The position numbers were made by a program, and so were the translations under genes. DNA of 14,055 nt. Origin: Defluviitaleaceae bacterium. Lineage in GTDB: Bacteria > Bacillota > Clostridia > Lachnospirales > WRAA01. Below the pieces are notes generated by a model. The model did no database searches. It worked only from the letters and a program-made list of their open reading frames with translations, and was not told the DNA's origin. Positions 6,684 through 13,125 of the stretch are shown one piece after another (the stretch's first letter is position 1; the number at the start of each line of letters is the position of its first letter). Where the stretch lies: contig WRAA01000023.1 of NCBI GenBank assembly GCA_009780445.1, positions 1-14,055 on the forward strand, read 5' to 3'.

Positions 6684-8318
6684 TTACAACCCGTTAGAGG
6701 CCATGGTGAGTCTGGGTACGATCTGGCCTTTGCGGGATACTACGTCCTCGAGATAGATGTGGTTGCTGTCCAGAGCCATGCCGAAGGCGTTGATCGTCAG
6801 CTCGCGGTGGCGGCCCGCCACCAGCAGTTCGCTCCCGCCCTTGAAGAGGTCGGTGACCATTAGCAGGCAGAGGTCGCAGCCGGAGCCTGTGACAAATTCC
6901 TCCATAACCCGCACCAGTTCGTCCTGCTGCGCCATGGCCGTCTCGATGTCCAGCGTGTTCACCTGCGAGATGTAGACGATGTAGGTGCCTATGGAGAACT
7001 GCTTGCGGTCGATGGAGAGGATCTCCTCCGGGGTGTAGTCGGCAAGTTTTGTGCCGGCCAGGAACATCTGCGAGCCGTACTTTTCGATGTCCTGCTCGGC
7101 CAGAGCCGCAAGCTCGGCGGCGGCTACCTTGTCCCGCGGGGTGCATGTGGGCGAGCGGAACATCAGGGTGTCGGAGAGGATCGCGCTCAGCATGATGCCG
7201 GCATACTTTTTGTCTGGCACAACTCCGCGCTCCTTGTAGAGGCCGTAGACGATGGTCGCGCTGCAGCCCACGGGTTCCGCGCGGATGTAGAGCGGAGACT
7301 GCGTTTCGACATTGGCGATGCGGTGGTGGTCGATGATCTCGATGATCTGGGCCTGCTCCAGGCCGTCTACGGACTGCGTGGCCTCGTTGTGGTCGATGAG
7401 TATTACCTTCTTACGGTCGTAGTCCAGCACGTGCCTCCGGGAGATTATGCCGAAGAGCCTCCCCGTCTTGTCAACCACGGGGAAGTTGCGGTGGCTGGAC
7501 GTTTTCATGATCTCTGTGATGTCGTCCAGCTCGGTTTCTGTGGAGAACATCTCAAAGTAGCCGGTTTTCATGACGGAGCGCACGGAGATGGCTTGGTTTA
7601 TCATGCTCACGGTCTTGAGAAGGGAGTGCTTGACGCAGATCACCGCAGAGCGGGCTTTGTCCAGCTCCACGGGGTAGTAGTCCCCCGTGAGGATCACGCA
7701 GCCGATATCGCGTTCGTTGGCGTATTGGCGGGCCGTCTCCACCTTGCCGGTTATTAGCACGTCCTTGTCGCAGACATAACCGTCGTTGTCCGACATTGAT
7801 CCGATGAAGATGGAACCGCAGAGATTGTCGTAGGCATAGTTGCCGTGTACCAGCTTGCCTTGCAGGATGTTCAGCAGGTTGTCGAAGCTTATTTCGTACT
7901 TGTGGAGCATCTCTTCGTCGTAAGGTTCCATGAATATGCGGGTGATGTCGGCCAGCGAGAGTATACCCGTGAGCCGCCCGTGTTCGCCCAGCACCGGCAG
8001 AAGCTTCGAGCCGGATTCGTTTCCGCGCAGGGTGTCCCACGCCTTTTTCAGCGGTTCGTCCGCGCCCAGCTCCACGGGGTGGTGCAGATCCAGATCGCGC
8101 AGCTTCATATGCATGTTGTCGATGAGGATCGGCTCTTCCACGCCGAAGTAGTCCAGCACGAAGCGCGTCTCCATGTTGATCTTGCCCAGCCGGCACGCTA
8201 TCACGTTCTCGATGCCCAGCCGGCGTTTCAGCTCCACATAGGCCAAGGTCGAGCAGATCGAGTCGGTATCGGGGTTCTTGTGCCCGAACACATATATCGG
8301 TGATTTCACGGCGGTCAT
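6684..8318 (-). CDS. ppaC: Manganese-dependent inorganic pyrophosphatase with regulatory CBS and DRTGG domains
   Basis: This 544-residue family II (DHH) pyrophosphatase hydrolyses PPi to two phosphates and pulls biosynthetic reactions forward. Metal-ligand motifs are FGHKNPDTDSIC (11-22), IDHNE (308-312), IIDHHR (328-333) and the DHHA2 end motif SRKGQIVP (528-535). Between the first and second metal motifs lie a CBS domain (about 70-130), a DRTGG-like domain (about 135-235) and a second CBS domain (about 243-300). In characterised clostridial enzymes this CBS-DRTGG-CBS insert mediates inhibition by AMP/ADP and activation by ATP or diadenosine polyphosphates. That regulation is known for the family and inferred here. 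Length is normal for this subtype. Its ATG overlaps the ruvB stop as ATGA (8315-8318), so it is translationally coupled to ruvB. Confidence 0.95.
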   Translation of the reverse strand: MTAVKSPIYVFGHKNPDTDSICSTLAYVELKRRLGIENVIACRLGKINMETRFVLDYFGVEEPILIDNMHMKLRDLDLHHPVELGADEPLKKAWDTLRGNESGSKLLPVLGEHGRLTGILSLADITRIFMEPYDEEMLHKYEISFDNLLNILQGKLVHGNYAYDNLCGSIFIGSMSDNDGYVCDKDVLITGKVETARQYANERDIGCVILTGDYYPVELDKARSAVICVKHSLLKTVSMINQAISVRSVMKTGYFEMFSTETELDDITEIMKTSSHRNFPVVDKTGRLFGIISRRHVLDYDRKKVILIDHNEATQSVDGLEQAQIIEIIDHHRIANVETQSPLYIRAEPVGCSATIVYGLYKERGVVPDKKYAGIMLSAILSDTLMFRSPTCTPRDKVAAAELAALAEQDIEKYGSQMFLAGTKLADYTPEEILSIDRKQFSIGTYIVYISQVNTLDIETAMAQQDELVRVMEEFVTGSGCDLCLLMVTDLFKGGSELLVAGRHRELTINAFGMALDSNHIYLEDVVSRKGQIVPRLTMASNGL

Positions 8319-9328
8319 CCTTCCTGCTTATCGTGTTCAAGCTCCAGGCCGAAGTGGCTGTAGCACAGCCCCGTGGCCACCCGCCCCCTTGGCGTGCGGG
8401 CTATAAAACCCAGCTGCAGGAGGTATGGTTCGTACACGTCTTCGATAGTCTCCGGCTCTTCGCCGATGGAGGCCGCCAAGGTGTCCAGCCCCACGGGGCC
8501 GCCCGCGAACTTGTGCATAATCGCGTGGAGCATGTTCCTGTCGATGGTGTCCAGCCCCATGCGGTCAACCTCCAGAATGTCCAGCGATTCGCTTGCGGTG
8601 TCGCGGCTTATCCTGCCCGCGAAGCGAACCTGCGCGAAGTCCCTCACACGCTTTAGCAAGCGGTTGGCAATGCGCGGCGTTCCGCGGGAGCGTCTGGCGA
8701 TCTCCGCCGCCCCGCCTTCCTCGATCTCGATGCCAAGCACTCCCGCGCTGCGCGTCAGAATCTTCGTAAGCTCCGGCACGCCGTATGGCTCCAGCCGCAT
8801 CACCACGCCGAAGCGGTCCCGCAAGGGCGCGGTCAGCATTCCTATGCGCGTTGTCGCGCCTATCAGTGTGAAGCGCGGAAGATCCAGCCTGATGGACTTC
8901 GCGCCCGCGCCCTTGCCGATTAAGATGTCGATGGCGTAGTCCTCCATCGCGGGGTACATAACTTCCTCCACTACGCGGCTCATCCTGTGTATCTCGTCTA
9001 TAAACAGCACGTCTCCGTGGTTAAGCTCGTTTAGAATGGCGGCGATGTCGCCCTGCCGCTCTATGACGGGGCCGGATGTGGTCTTGATCCGCACGCCCAT
9101 TTGGTTGGCGATGATGTTGGACAGTGTTGTCTTGCCCAGCCCCGGCGGGCCGTAGAGCAGCACGTGGTCCAGCGGTTCGCCCCGCATCTTTGCGGCCTCG
9201 ATGTATACCTGCATGTTGGCCTTGGCCTTCGCCTGGCCTATGTAGCCCTCGAAGCTGGTTGGCCGAAGCCGGGGTTCCAGCTCTGCGTCCTCGTTATGAA
9301 GCTCTGTTGTGATGATCCTGTGTTCCAT
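8315..9328 (-). CDS. ruvB: Holliday junction branch migration ATPase RuvB
   Basis: This 337-residue AAA+ motor of the RuvAB complex drives branch migration of Holliday junctions on a RuvA scaffold. The N-terminus LRPTSFEGYIGQ is typical. Walker A GPPGLGKTT is at 60-68, Walker B DEIH at 111-114, sensor 1 GATTR at 157-161, and the LRDRFG arginine-finger region at 169-174. The C-terminal winged-helix DNA-binding domain is complete (GPVGLDTLAASIGEEPETIEDVYEPYL). The residue after GATTR is Ile, where most family members have Ala. The ATG at 9328 has AAGGAG seven bases upstream, but that site is inside the stem of the 9329-9498 inverted repeat. The stop overlaps the pyrophosphatase start. It follows ruvA after 172 nt, an unusually wide gap for this pair. 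Confidence 0.98.
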   Translation of the reverse strand: MEHRIITTELHNEDAELEPRLRPTSFEGYIGQAKAKANMQVYIEAAKMRGEPLDHVLLYGPPGLGKTTLSNIIANQMGVRIKTTSGPVIERQGDIAAILNELNHGDVLFIDEIHRMSRVVEEVMYPAMEDYAIDILIGKGAGAKSIRLDLPRFTLIGATTRIGMLTAPLRDRFGVVMRLEPYGVPELTKILTRSAGVLGIEIEEGGAAEIARRSRGTPRIANRLLKRVRDFAQVRFAGRISRDTASESLDILEVDRMGLDTIDRNMLHAIMHKFAGGPVGLDTLAASIGEEPETIEDVYEPYLLQLGFIARTPRGRVATGLCYSHFGLELEHDKQEG

Positions 9329-9498
9329 GTATATACTCCTTAACAGGTGAAATGCTCACCGGGTTGCGGTCTTTTTGACGCAATGCGTCGTCACTCCTCA
9401 CTTGCGTACCCTGTGGGTACGCGGCGTTCGTCATTCCTAGCCTTGCGTCAAAAATTCGCGCAAGCCGGTGAGTATTTCACCCGTTAAGGAGTATACAC
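9329..9498. repeat. Long inverted repeat between ruvA and ruvB, containing the ruvB ribosome binding site
   Basis: The left arm (9329-9383) and right arm (9443-9498) are complementary over about 55 bases, with roughly eight mismatches and a one-base indel. The outer parts are GTATATACTCCTTAAC on the left and GTTAAGGAGTATACAC on the right. The inner parts end GACGCAA and begin TTGCGTC. The 59-base centre carries TGCGTCGTCACTCCTCAC, a perfect 8-bp hairpin (9404-9411 with 9415-9422, loop TGT), then GTTCGTCATTCCTAGCC, a second diverged copy of the same unit. The element fills the ruvA-ruvB gap: it touches the ruvB ATG and ends two bases from the ruvA stop. On the mRNA the ruvB AAGGAG pairs with CUCCUU of the opposite arm. 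The centre matches the 2069-2199 element while the outer arms do not. Confidence 0.85.
9336..9341 (-). promoter_or_regulatory. ruvB ribosome binding site, sequestered in a stem
   Basis: On the minus strand AAGGAG lies seven bases before the ruvB ATG and fixes that start. The same six bases occur inverted at 9486-9491, so the ruvB site would be base-paired in the ruvA-ruvB transcript. The pairing partner begins ten bases after the ruvA stop codon, so a ribosome finishing ruvA would cover it. The sequence match is seen; the coupling is inferred. Confidence 0.75.
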
Positions 9499-9500
9499 TC

Positions 9501-10115
9501 CTACTTGACGAGCTTGCGCAACGCCGCCTTGATGATTTCCTCCGCGCTCATGCCCGCAACGGATATTTCCGCAACAGCCCTAAGCGCGTCCGCACGGGGA
9601 TATCCCAGGGACATCAACGCGTCTGTCGCGTCCTGCTTCTCGCCCGCGGGCGACGTACCGTCTGTGTTTACCTCGCCCTGCGCCCTGTGTTCCGACGCGG
9701 CGGAGCTTGCGGCCAGTTTGTCCTTCAGCTCCAGCACCAGGCGGGCGGCGGTTTTCTTGCCCACGCCCTGCGCCTTGGCAAGGCCGGCCACGTCATCCGT
9801 CAAGATGGCAAGGGTGAGCCTGGCGGGTGTCAGCGCGGCCAGCAGAGACTGCGCCGCCTTCGGCCCCACTCCGCTTACGGTGATGAGCATGTTGAACATT
9901 CCCAGCTCTTCGAGGGTCGTAAAGCCGAACAGGGCGCATCCGTCCTCCTTCACGTTCATATAGGTGAACACGCGCACCCTCTCCCCCGGCACAAGGGACG
10001 CCCCGACCGCCGCGCCCATCTGCACGCTGTATCCCACGCCGCCGCAGTTTATCACCAGCACATCGCCCAGGCGAAGCTCCAGCACGCCCTCCACAAACAT
10101 TATCAACGCATCCAC
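9501..10115 (-). CDS. ruvA: Holliday junction DNA helicase subunit RuvA
   Basis: RuvA binds the four-way junction and loads RuvB. The OB-fold N-terminus reads MFVEGVLELRLGDVLVINCGGVGYSV. Two helix-hairpin-helix motifs follow (ITVSGVGPKAAQSLLAAL, about 78-95, and LAKAQGVGKKTAARLVLELK, about 112-131). After a variable linker the C-terminal RuvB-binding domain (about 160-204) ends in SAEEIIKAALRKLVK. The frame opens at a GTG (10115), giving 204 residues. A TTG at 10106 would give a product starting M-I-M-F-V-E-G, which fits the usual RuvA start (MI-x-F-x-x-G) exactly, and AAAAGG lies about ten bases before it; I think TTG is the likelier true start (201 residues). ruvC is not adjacent. It is the first gene of the minus-strand operon, behind a promoter at 10137-10165. 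Confidence 0.96.
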   Translation of the reverse strand: MDALIMFVEGVLELRLGDVLVINCGGVGYSVQMGAAVGASLVPGERVRVFTYMNVKEDGCALFGFTTLEELGMFNMLITVSGVGPKAAQSLLAALTPARLTLAILTDDVAGLAKAQGVGKKTAARLVLELKDKLAASSAASEHRAQGEVNTDGTSPAGEKQDATDALMSLGYPRADALRAVAEISVAGMSAEEIIKAALRKLVK

Positions 10116-10136
10116 GCCTTTTCAATCATTTCCCAC

Positions 10137-10165
10137 ATTATATACCCTTTTGCGCAAAATAACAA
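10137..10165 (-). promoter_or_regulatory. Candidate sigma-A promoter of the ruvA operon
   Basis: On the minus strand a -35 TTGTTA (10160-10165) is separated by exactly 17 bases from a perfect -10 TATAAT (10137-10142). The ruvA start lies about 22-31 bases downstream of the -10, leaving a short leader. This would drive the eight genes down to recD2. No LexA-type box (CGAAC-N4-GTTCG) is visible nearby. Confidence 0.75.
10148..10159. promoter_or_regulatory. Perfect 12-bp palindrome in the ruvA promoter spacer, possible operator
   Basis: TTTTGCGCAAAA is a perfect palindrome filling the promoter-distal 12 bases of the 17-base spacer between the ruvA -35 and -10. A dimeric regulator bound here would block RNA polymerase on ruvA. 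It also lies just upstream of the divergent SH3-gene promoter. No regulator is identified, and the site could be fortuitous. Confidence 0.4.
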
Positions 10166-10173
10166 GAACTATC

Positions 10174-10202
10174 TTGCTTCTGCGCCCGGCATACAGTATA
10201 AT
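10174..10202 (+). promoter_or_regulatory. Candidate sigma-A promoter of the SH3-domain protein gene
   Basis: A -35 TTGCTT (10174-10179), a 17-base spacer and a perfect -10 TATAAT (10197-10202) lie about 55 bases before the chosen ATG at 10258. The spacer ends with CCGGCATACAG, a motif seen twice more at 13126-13156. The promoter is back-to-back with the ruvA promoter; the two -35 boxes are only 8 bases apart, so the two transcription units could influence each other. Confidence 0.72.
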
Positions 10203-10257
10203 GGTAGAAATTAAGATATGCATTATAATTAGGGTTGAAATAATGCGAGGTAACCTA

Positions 10258-11064
10258 ATGGGAAAAACATCTTTTGCAGTGTTTGTCATTTCAACTGTTT
10301 TGTTTCTGTTCCCCACTATAGTCTTTGCCACACATGGGTTAGAAGAGCCAACCCCCGGTCGTTATATCAACCGTGACACGTTTCCGACAGGTTCACGGCA
10401 AAGAATAGACTACGCATATTCTTTGCGTGTGCGTACCGGACCAAGTAATAACTGTGACGTTTTAACATTTGTCCATCGTGGAGATGAATTTGAAATTTTG
10501 GATTATAACGGAAAATTTGTGCTGATATATACCCAAAGAGGGGTAGGATGGATTTTTGCAGGTTTTCTTTCACGGGAATTTGCTAATGCAACTGAGGGTC
10601 TCGCTGAAATTTACAGGCCGTCACCCCCAACAAGCATAACGGAAGTCCCGGATTTAAATATTAGCCTCTCGGCTTATCACTTGCGCTTTTTTGACGGTTC
10701 AATGCATGACTTTACCGGTGAATATGAATCCCAATACGGCATCATCCGACACGAAAGCCACGGCACTGTTTTCGCAATAAGGACAGACACAACAATCCCG
10801 AACTTTGAGCTTCTCACAGTTGGTTTTGGTGGCGGTGACACGGGTTTGATGTACTTCTATCCGGGGGAGGCACTTTACTCATTTGATATTTTTACCCCCG
10901 AAAATGCTCTTGTTGTAAGCACTCATTTTGGCACTATGCCCCGCATCGCTGTAGCTTTCGTAGACACAAACGGCGAAAGGCGCTATTTCATAATTCAACA
11001 AAGTGGCATGGACGGTTCTATTTTGCTTTTGGAGTTTCAGCTTGATAAACGAAATCCGTTCTGA
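10258..11064 (+). CDS. Secreted protein with bacterial SH3-like domain
   Basis: This 268-residue protein has a clear signal peptide, with a Lys near the start, a hydrophobic run to about residue 22 and a likely cleavage at VFA/TH. A bacterial SH3 domain follows (about 50-110): SLRVRTGPSNNCDVLTFVHRG, then the WIFAGFLSREF end typical of SH3b folds. Such domains usually bind peptidoglycan or proteins at the cell surface. I do not recognise the remaining 150 residues, which are beta-rich. The frame is open further upstream to 9964, but that part overlaps ruvA and both promoters. The ATG at 10258 is chosen for the signal peptide directly after it and for GAGG eight bases upstream; an in-frame ATG at 10243 is the alternative. 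The gene is visibly richer in A+T than its neighbours (20 G/C of 60 in 10441-10500, counted by hand), which suggests later acquisition. No terminator precedes mnmA. Confidence 0.85.
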   Translation: MGKTSFAVFVISTVLFLFPTIVFATHGLEEPTPGRYINRDTFPTGSRQRIDYAYSLRVRTGPSNNCDVLTFVHRGDEFEILDYNGKFVLIYTQRGVGWIFAGFLSREFANATEGLAEIYRPSPPTSITEVPDLNISLSAYHLRFFDGSMHDFTGEYESQYGIIRHESHGTVFAIRTDTTIPNFELLTVGFGGGDTGLMYFYPGEALYSFDIFTPENALVVSTHFGTMPRIAVAFVDTNGERRYFIIQQSGMDGSILLLEFQLDKRNPF

Positions 11065-11106
11065 GAAGTAAAGCTATAGACAATTACAGGTTCGAAAAGG
11101 TGAGAC

Positions 11107-12159
11107 ATGGGCAAACGAGTGCTTGTGGCGATGAGCGGTGGAGTGGACTCCGGCGTCGCGGCGAAGCTTCTTATAGACAAAGGTTATGACTGCGCGGGGG
11201 CGAGTATGCGCCTCTTCGACGGCGGCGAAAGCACATGCTGTTCGCTGGACGACGTGGAGGACGCCCGCGCCGTATGCAGGACGCTTGGCATACCGCACCA
11301 CGTATTCAACTTCAAGGACGAATTCCGCGACACGGTGCTGGCGCGTTTCGTAAGTATCTACGAAAACGGAGGCACGCCGAACCCCTGCATAGACTGCAAC
11401 CGCTACCTAAAGTTCGAGAAATTCCTGCACCGCGCGGCAGAGCTGGAGTATGACTATATCGCCACCGGCCACTACGCACGCACGGAGCGGGCAGGCGGCC
11501 GCACCCTCCTGCGCAAGGCCGCCGACACGCGCAAGGATCAAGGTTACGTGCTGGCAGGCATGACGCAGGAACAGCTGGGGCGCACGCTCTTCCCGCTTGG
11601 GGAATACCTCAAGCCGCAGGTGCGCGACATCGCCGAACGCCACGGCCTGGTAAACGCCCGCAAGGCCGACAGCCAGGATCTGTGCTTCGCGCCGGGCAAC
11701 GACTATGCCGCCGCGCTCACCGGCCTAAGCGGCAGACAGTACCCACCCGGCGACTTCGTAGACACACAGGGGCGCGTGCTTGGGCGGCACGGCGGTATCA
11801 TCCGCTACACCGTCGGCCAGCGCAAGGGGCTTGGCATATCCTGCCCCGGCCACCTCTACGTCCTCGAAAAACGTGCCGCCGACAACACCATCGTGCTGGG
11901 CGAACGCGACAAACTCCTGCGTAGCAGCCTAACCGCGCGGGACTTCAACTGGATTAGCTTTGACACGCCGCCCGAGTTTTTCCGCGCGGCGGCGCGCATA
12001 CGCTACAACAGCCCCGAGGTGCCTGCGTCCGTCACCATCCTGCCGGACGCAGATGTGCGGATAGACTTTGACGAACCCACGGGCGCGATCGCCCCCGGCC
12101 AGCTTGTGGTGCTGTACGACGGCGAATACGTTGTAGGCGGCGGAACTATCCTAGGGTAG
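11107..12159 (+). CDS. mnmA: tRNA-specific 2-thiouridylase MnmA
   Basis: This 350-residue protein uses ATP and a persulfide sulfur to form 2-thiouridine at the wobble base U34 of tRNAs for Lys, Glu and Gln. The PP-loop is SGGVDSG (10-16), ending in Gly where the consensus has Ser. Clostridial-type STCCSLDDVEDAR follows at 42-54. The catalytic cysteine is in NPCIDCN (C94) and the partner cysteine in DSQDLCFAP (C193), so the disulfide/persulfide pair is intact. GHYAR (121-125) and the C-terminal DEPTGAIAPGQLVVLYDGEYVVGGG barrel end are present, so the protein is complete. AGGTGAG before the ATG supports the start. It lies 42 nt after the SH3 gene with no obvious promoter of its own. Downstream, in the same frame, the remains of murA begin within seven codons of its stop. 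Confidence 0.97.
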   Translation: MGKRVLVAMSGGVDSGVAAKLLIDKGYDCAGASMRLFDGGESTCCSLDDVEDARAVCRTLGIPHHVFNFKDEFRDTVLARFVSIYENGGTPNPCIDCNRYLKFEKFLHRAAELEYDYIATGHYARTERAGGRTLLRKAADTRKDQGYVLAGMTQEQLGRTLFPLGEYLKPQVRDIAERHGLVNARKADSQDLCFAPGNDYAAALTGLSGRQYPPGDFVDTQGRVLGRHGGIIRYTVGQRKGLGISCPGHLYVLEKRAADNTIVLGERDKLLRSSLTARDFNWISFDTPPEFFRAAARIRYNSPEVPASVTILPDADVRIDFDEPTGAIAPGQLVVLYDGEYVVGGGTILG

Positions 12160-12172
12160 CCCCGTTGCGCTT

Positions 12173-12190
12173 CACACCCCGGCGGGTGTG
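12173..12190 (+). other. GC-rich hairpin at the mnmA-murA junction
   Basis: CACACCC (12173-12179) and GGGTGTG (12184-12190) form a perfect 7-bp stem around CGGC. It spans the codons for P-G-G-C and the GTG where the murA frame opens. No T-run follows, so it is not a clear terminator of mnmA. A strong hairpin exactly where homology to MurA starts is a plausible deletion hot spot or a place where an assembly could go wrong. Confidence 0.6.
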
Positions 12191-13101
12191 TGTTGGGGCA
12201 ACGCCCGATCGACCAGCACCTGAAAGGCCTGGAAATGCTGGGCGCGAGCGTGGAGGACGACGGCGAGAGCCTGCGTTTCACGGCGGAGAAGCTTGTGGGC
12301 GCGGATATCGAGCTGGACTTCCCCAGCGTGGGCGCGACGCAGAACATCATGCTTGCCGCGGTTGCCGCCGAAGGCACGACGCGCATCATCAACGCCGCGC
12401 GGGAGCCGGAGATAGAGGACCTTGCCAAGTACCTGAACGCAATGGGCGCGGACGTACACGGCGCGGGCGGGCGCACTATCGTGATATACGGCACGCGGGA
12501 TCTGCACGGCGCGAAACACCGCGTCATGCCGGACCGTATAGTCGCCGGGACCTACCTTGCCGCCGCCGCCATGACCCGCGGCGACCTAACCCTCACCAAT
12601 GTGTCCTACGACGAAATCCGCCCCGTAGCGGCAAAGCTGGCCGATGCCGGCTGCCGCATCTACAGCGAAAACGACATGATCCGCTTGAAGGCTCCGCAGA
12701 CGCTCCGCGCGATATCCGTCAAGACAATGCCCCACCCGGGTTTCCCCACGGATCTCCAGCCGCAGTTCACGGCGATGCTGGCCATGGCCGACGGCCTGTC
12801 CGTCATAGAAGAGACGGTGTTCGACGCGCGAAACAACCACATCCCCGAGCTTGGCCGCATGGGCGCGGACATCTTACAAGTTAACAACCGCATAGCCATA
12901 ATCCAGGGCGTACCCACCCTGCGCGCAAACACCGTAACATCACACGACCTGCGCGGCGGCGCGGCCTTGATACTGGCGGGGCTTACGGCCGAAGGAACAA
13001 CCATCGTCGCGCCGTCGGAGCATGTGCGCCGCGGCTACGAAAGCATCGAGACCGACCTTGGATTGCTGGGCGCGGACATCCGCCACGACGAACACTTCTA
13101 G
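12190..13101 (+). CDS. murA: UDP-N-acetylglucosamine 1-carboxyvinyltransferase (MurA), N-terminally truncated, probable pseudogene
   Basis: MurA transfers enolpyruvate from PEP to UDP-GlcNAc, the first committed step of peptidoglycan synthesis. Homology starts at P-G-G-C-V-L-G-Q-R-P-I-D (from 12178), equivalent to the PGGC motif with catalytic Cys115 in E. coli. Everything after it is intact: FPTDLQPQF (185-193 of this frame), DLRGGAALILAG (253-264) and RRGYESIE (280-287), and the length from the Cys to the end is as expected. The first 114 or so residues, including the K22-N23 and R91 equivalents, are absent. The mnmA stop (12157-12159) lies in the same frame only ten codons before the Cys. 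The only start is a GTG after the Cys codon, without a convincing ribosome binding site. The product would lack the active-site cysteine and half of one domain, so it should be inactive. The undamaged remaining frame means a recent event, an assembly error, or a spare murA copy. Confidence 0.85.
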   Translation: MLGQRPIDQHLKGLEMLGASVEDDGESLRFTAEKLVGADIELDFPSVGATQNIMLAAVAAEGTTRIINAAREPEIEDLAKYLNAMGADVHGAGGRTIVIYGTRDLHGAKHRVMPDRIVAGTYLAAAAMTRGDLTLTNVSYDEIRPVAAKLADAGCRIYSENDMIRLKAPQTLRAISVKTMPHPGFPTDLQPQFTAMLAMADGLSVIEETVFDARNNHIPELGRMGADILQVNNRIAIIQGVPTLRANTVTSHDLRGGAALILAGLTAEGTTIVAPSEHVRRGYESIETDLGLLGADIRHDEHF

Positions 13102-13125
13102 CACACACGCACGCATAATACGTTG

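Noticed and set aside
9404..9422. Small hairpin in the ruvA-ruvB gap as an intrinsic terminator
   Set aside because: The 8-bp stem with a TGT loop is perfect but has no U-run on either strand, and it sits inside the larger inverted repeat, which explains it.
9964..10257. N-terminal extension of the SH3 protein frame to 366 residues
   Set aside because: The extension overlaps the ruvA 5' end and both promoters, is Ser/Thr/Pro-rich without homology, and would bury the signal peptide found at 10258.
10116..10257. LexA (SOS) box controlling ruvA
   Set aside because: I looked for CGAAC-N4-GTTCG or close variants in the divergent promoter region and saw none.
12157..12190. mnmA-murA translational fusion by stop readthrough
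   Set aside because: The frames match and only ten codons lie between the stop and the Cys codon, but mnmA has its complete normal C-terminus and the missing MurA residues are essential, so readthrough would not restore a MurA.
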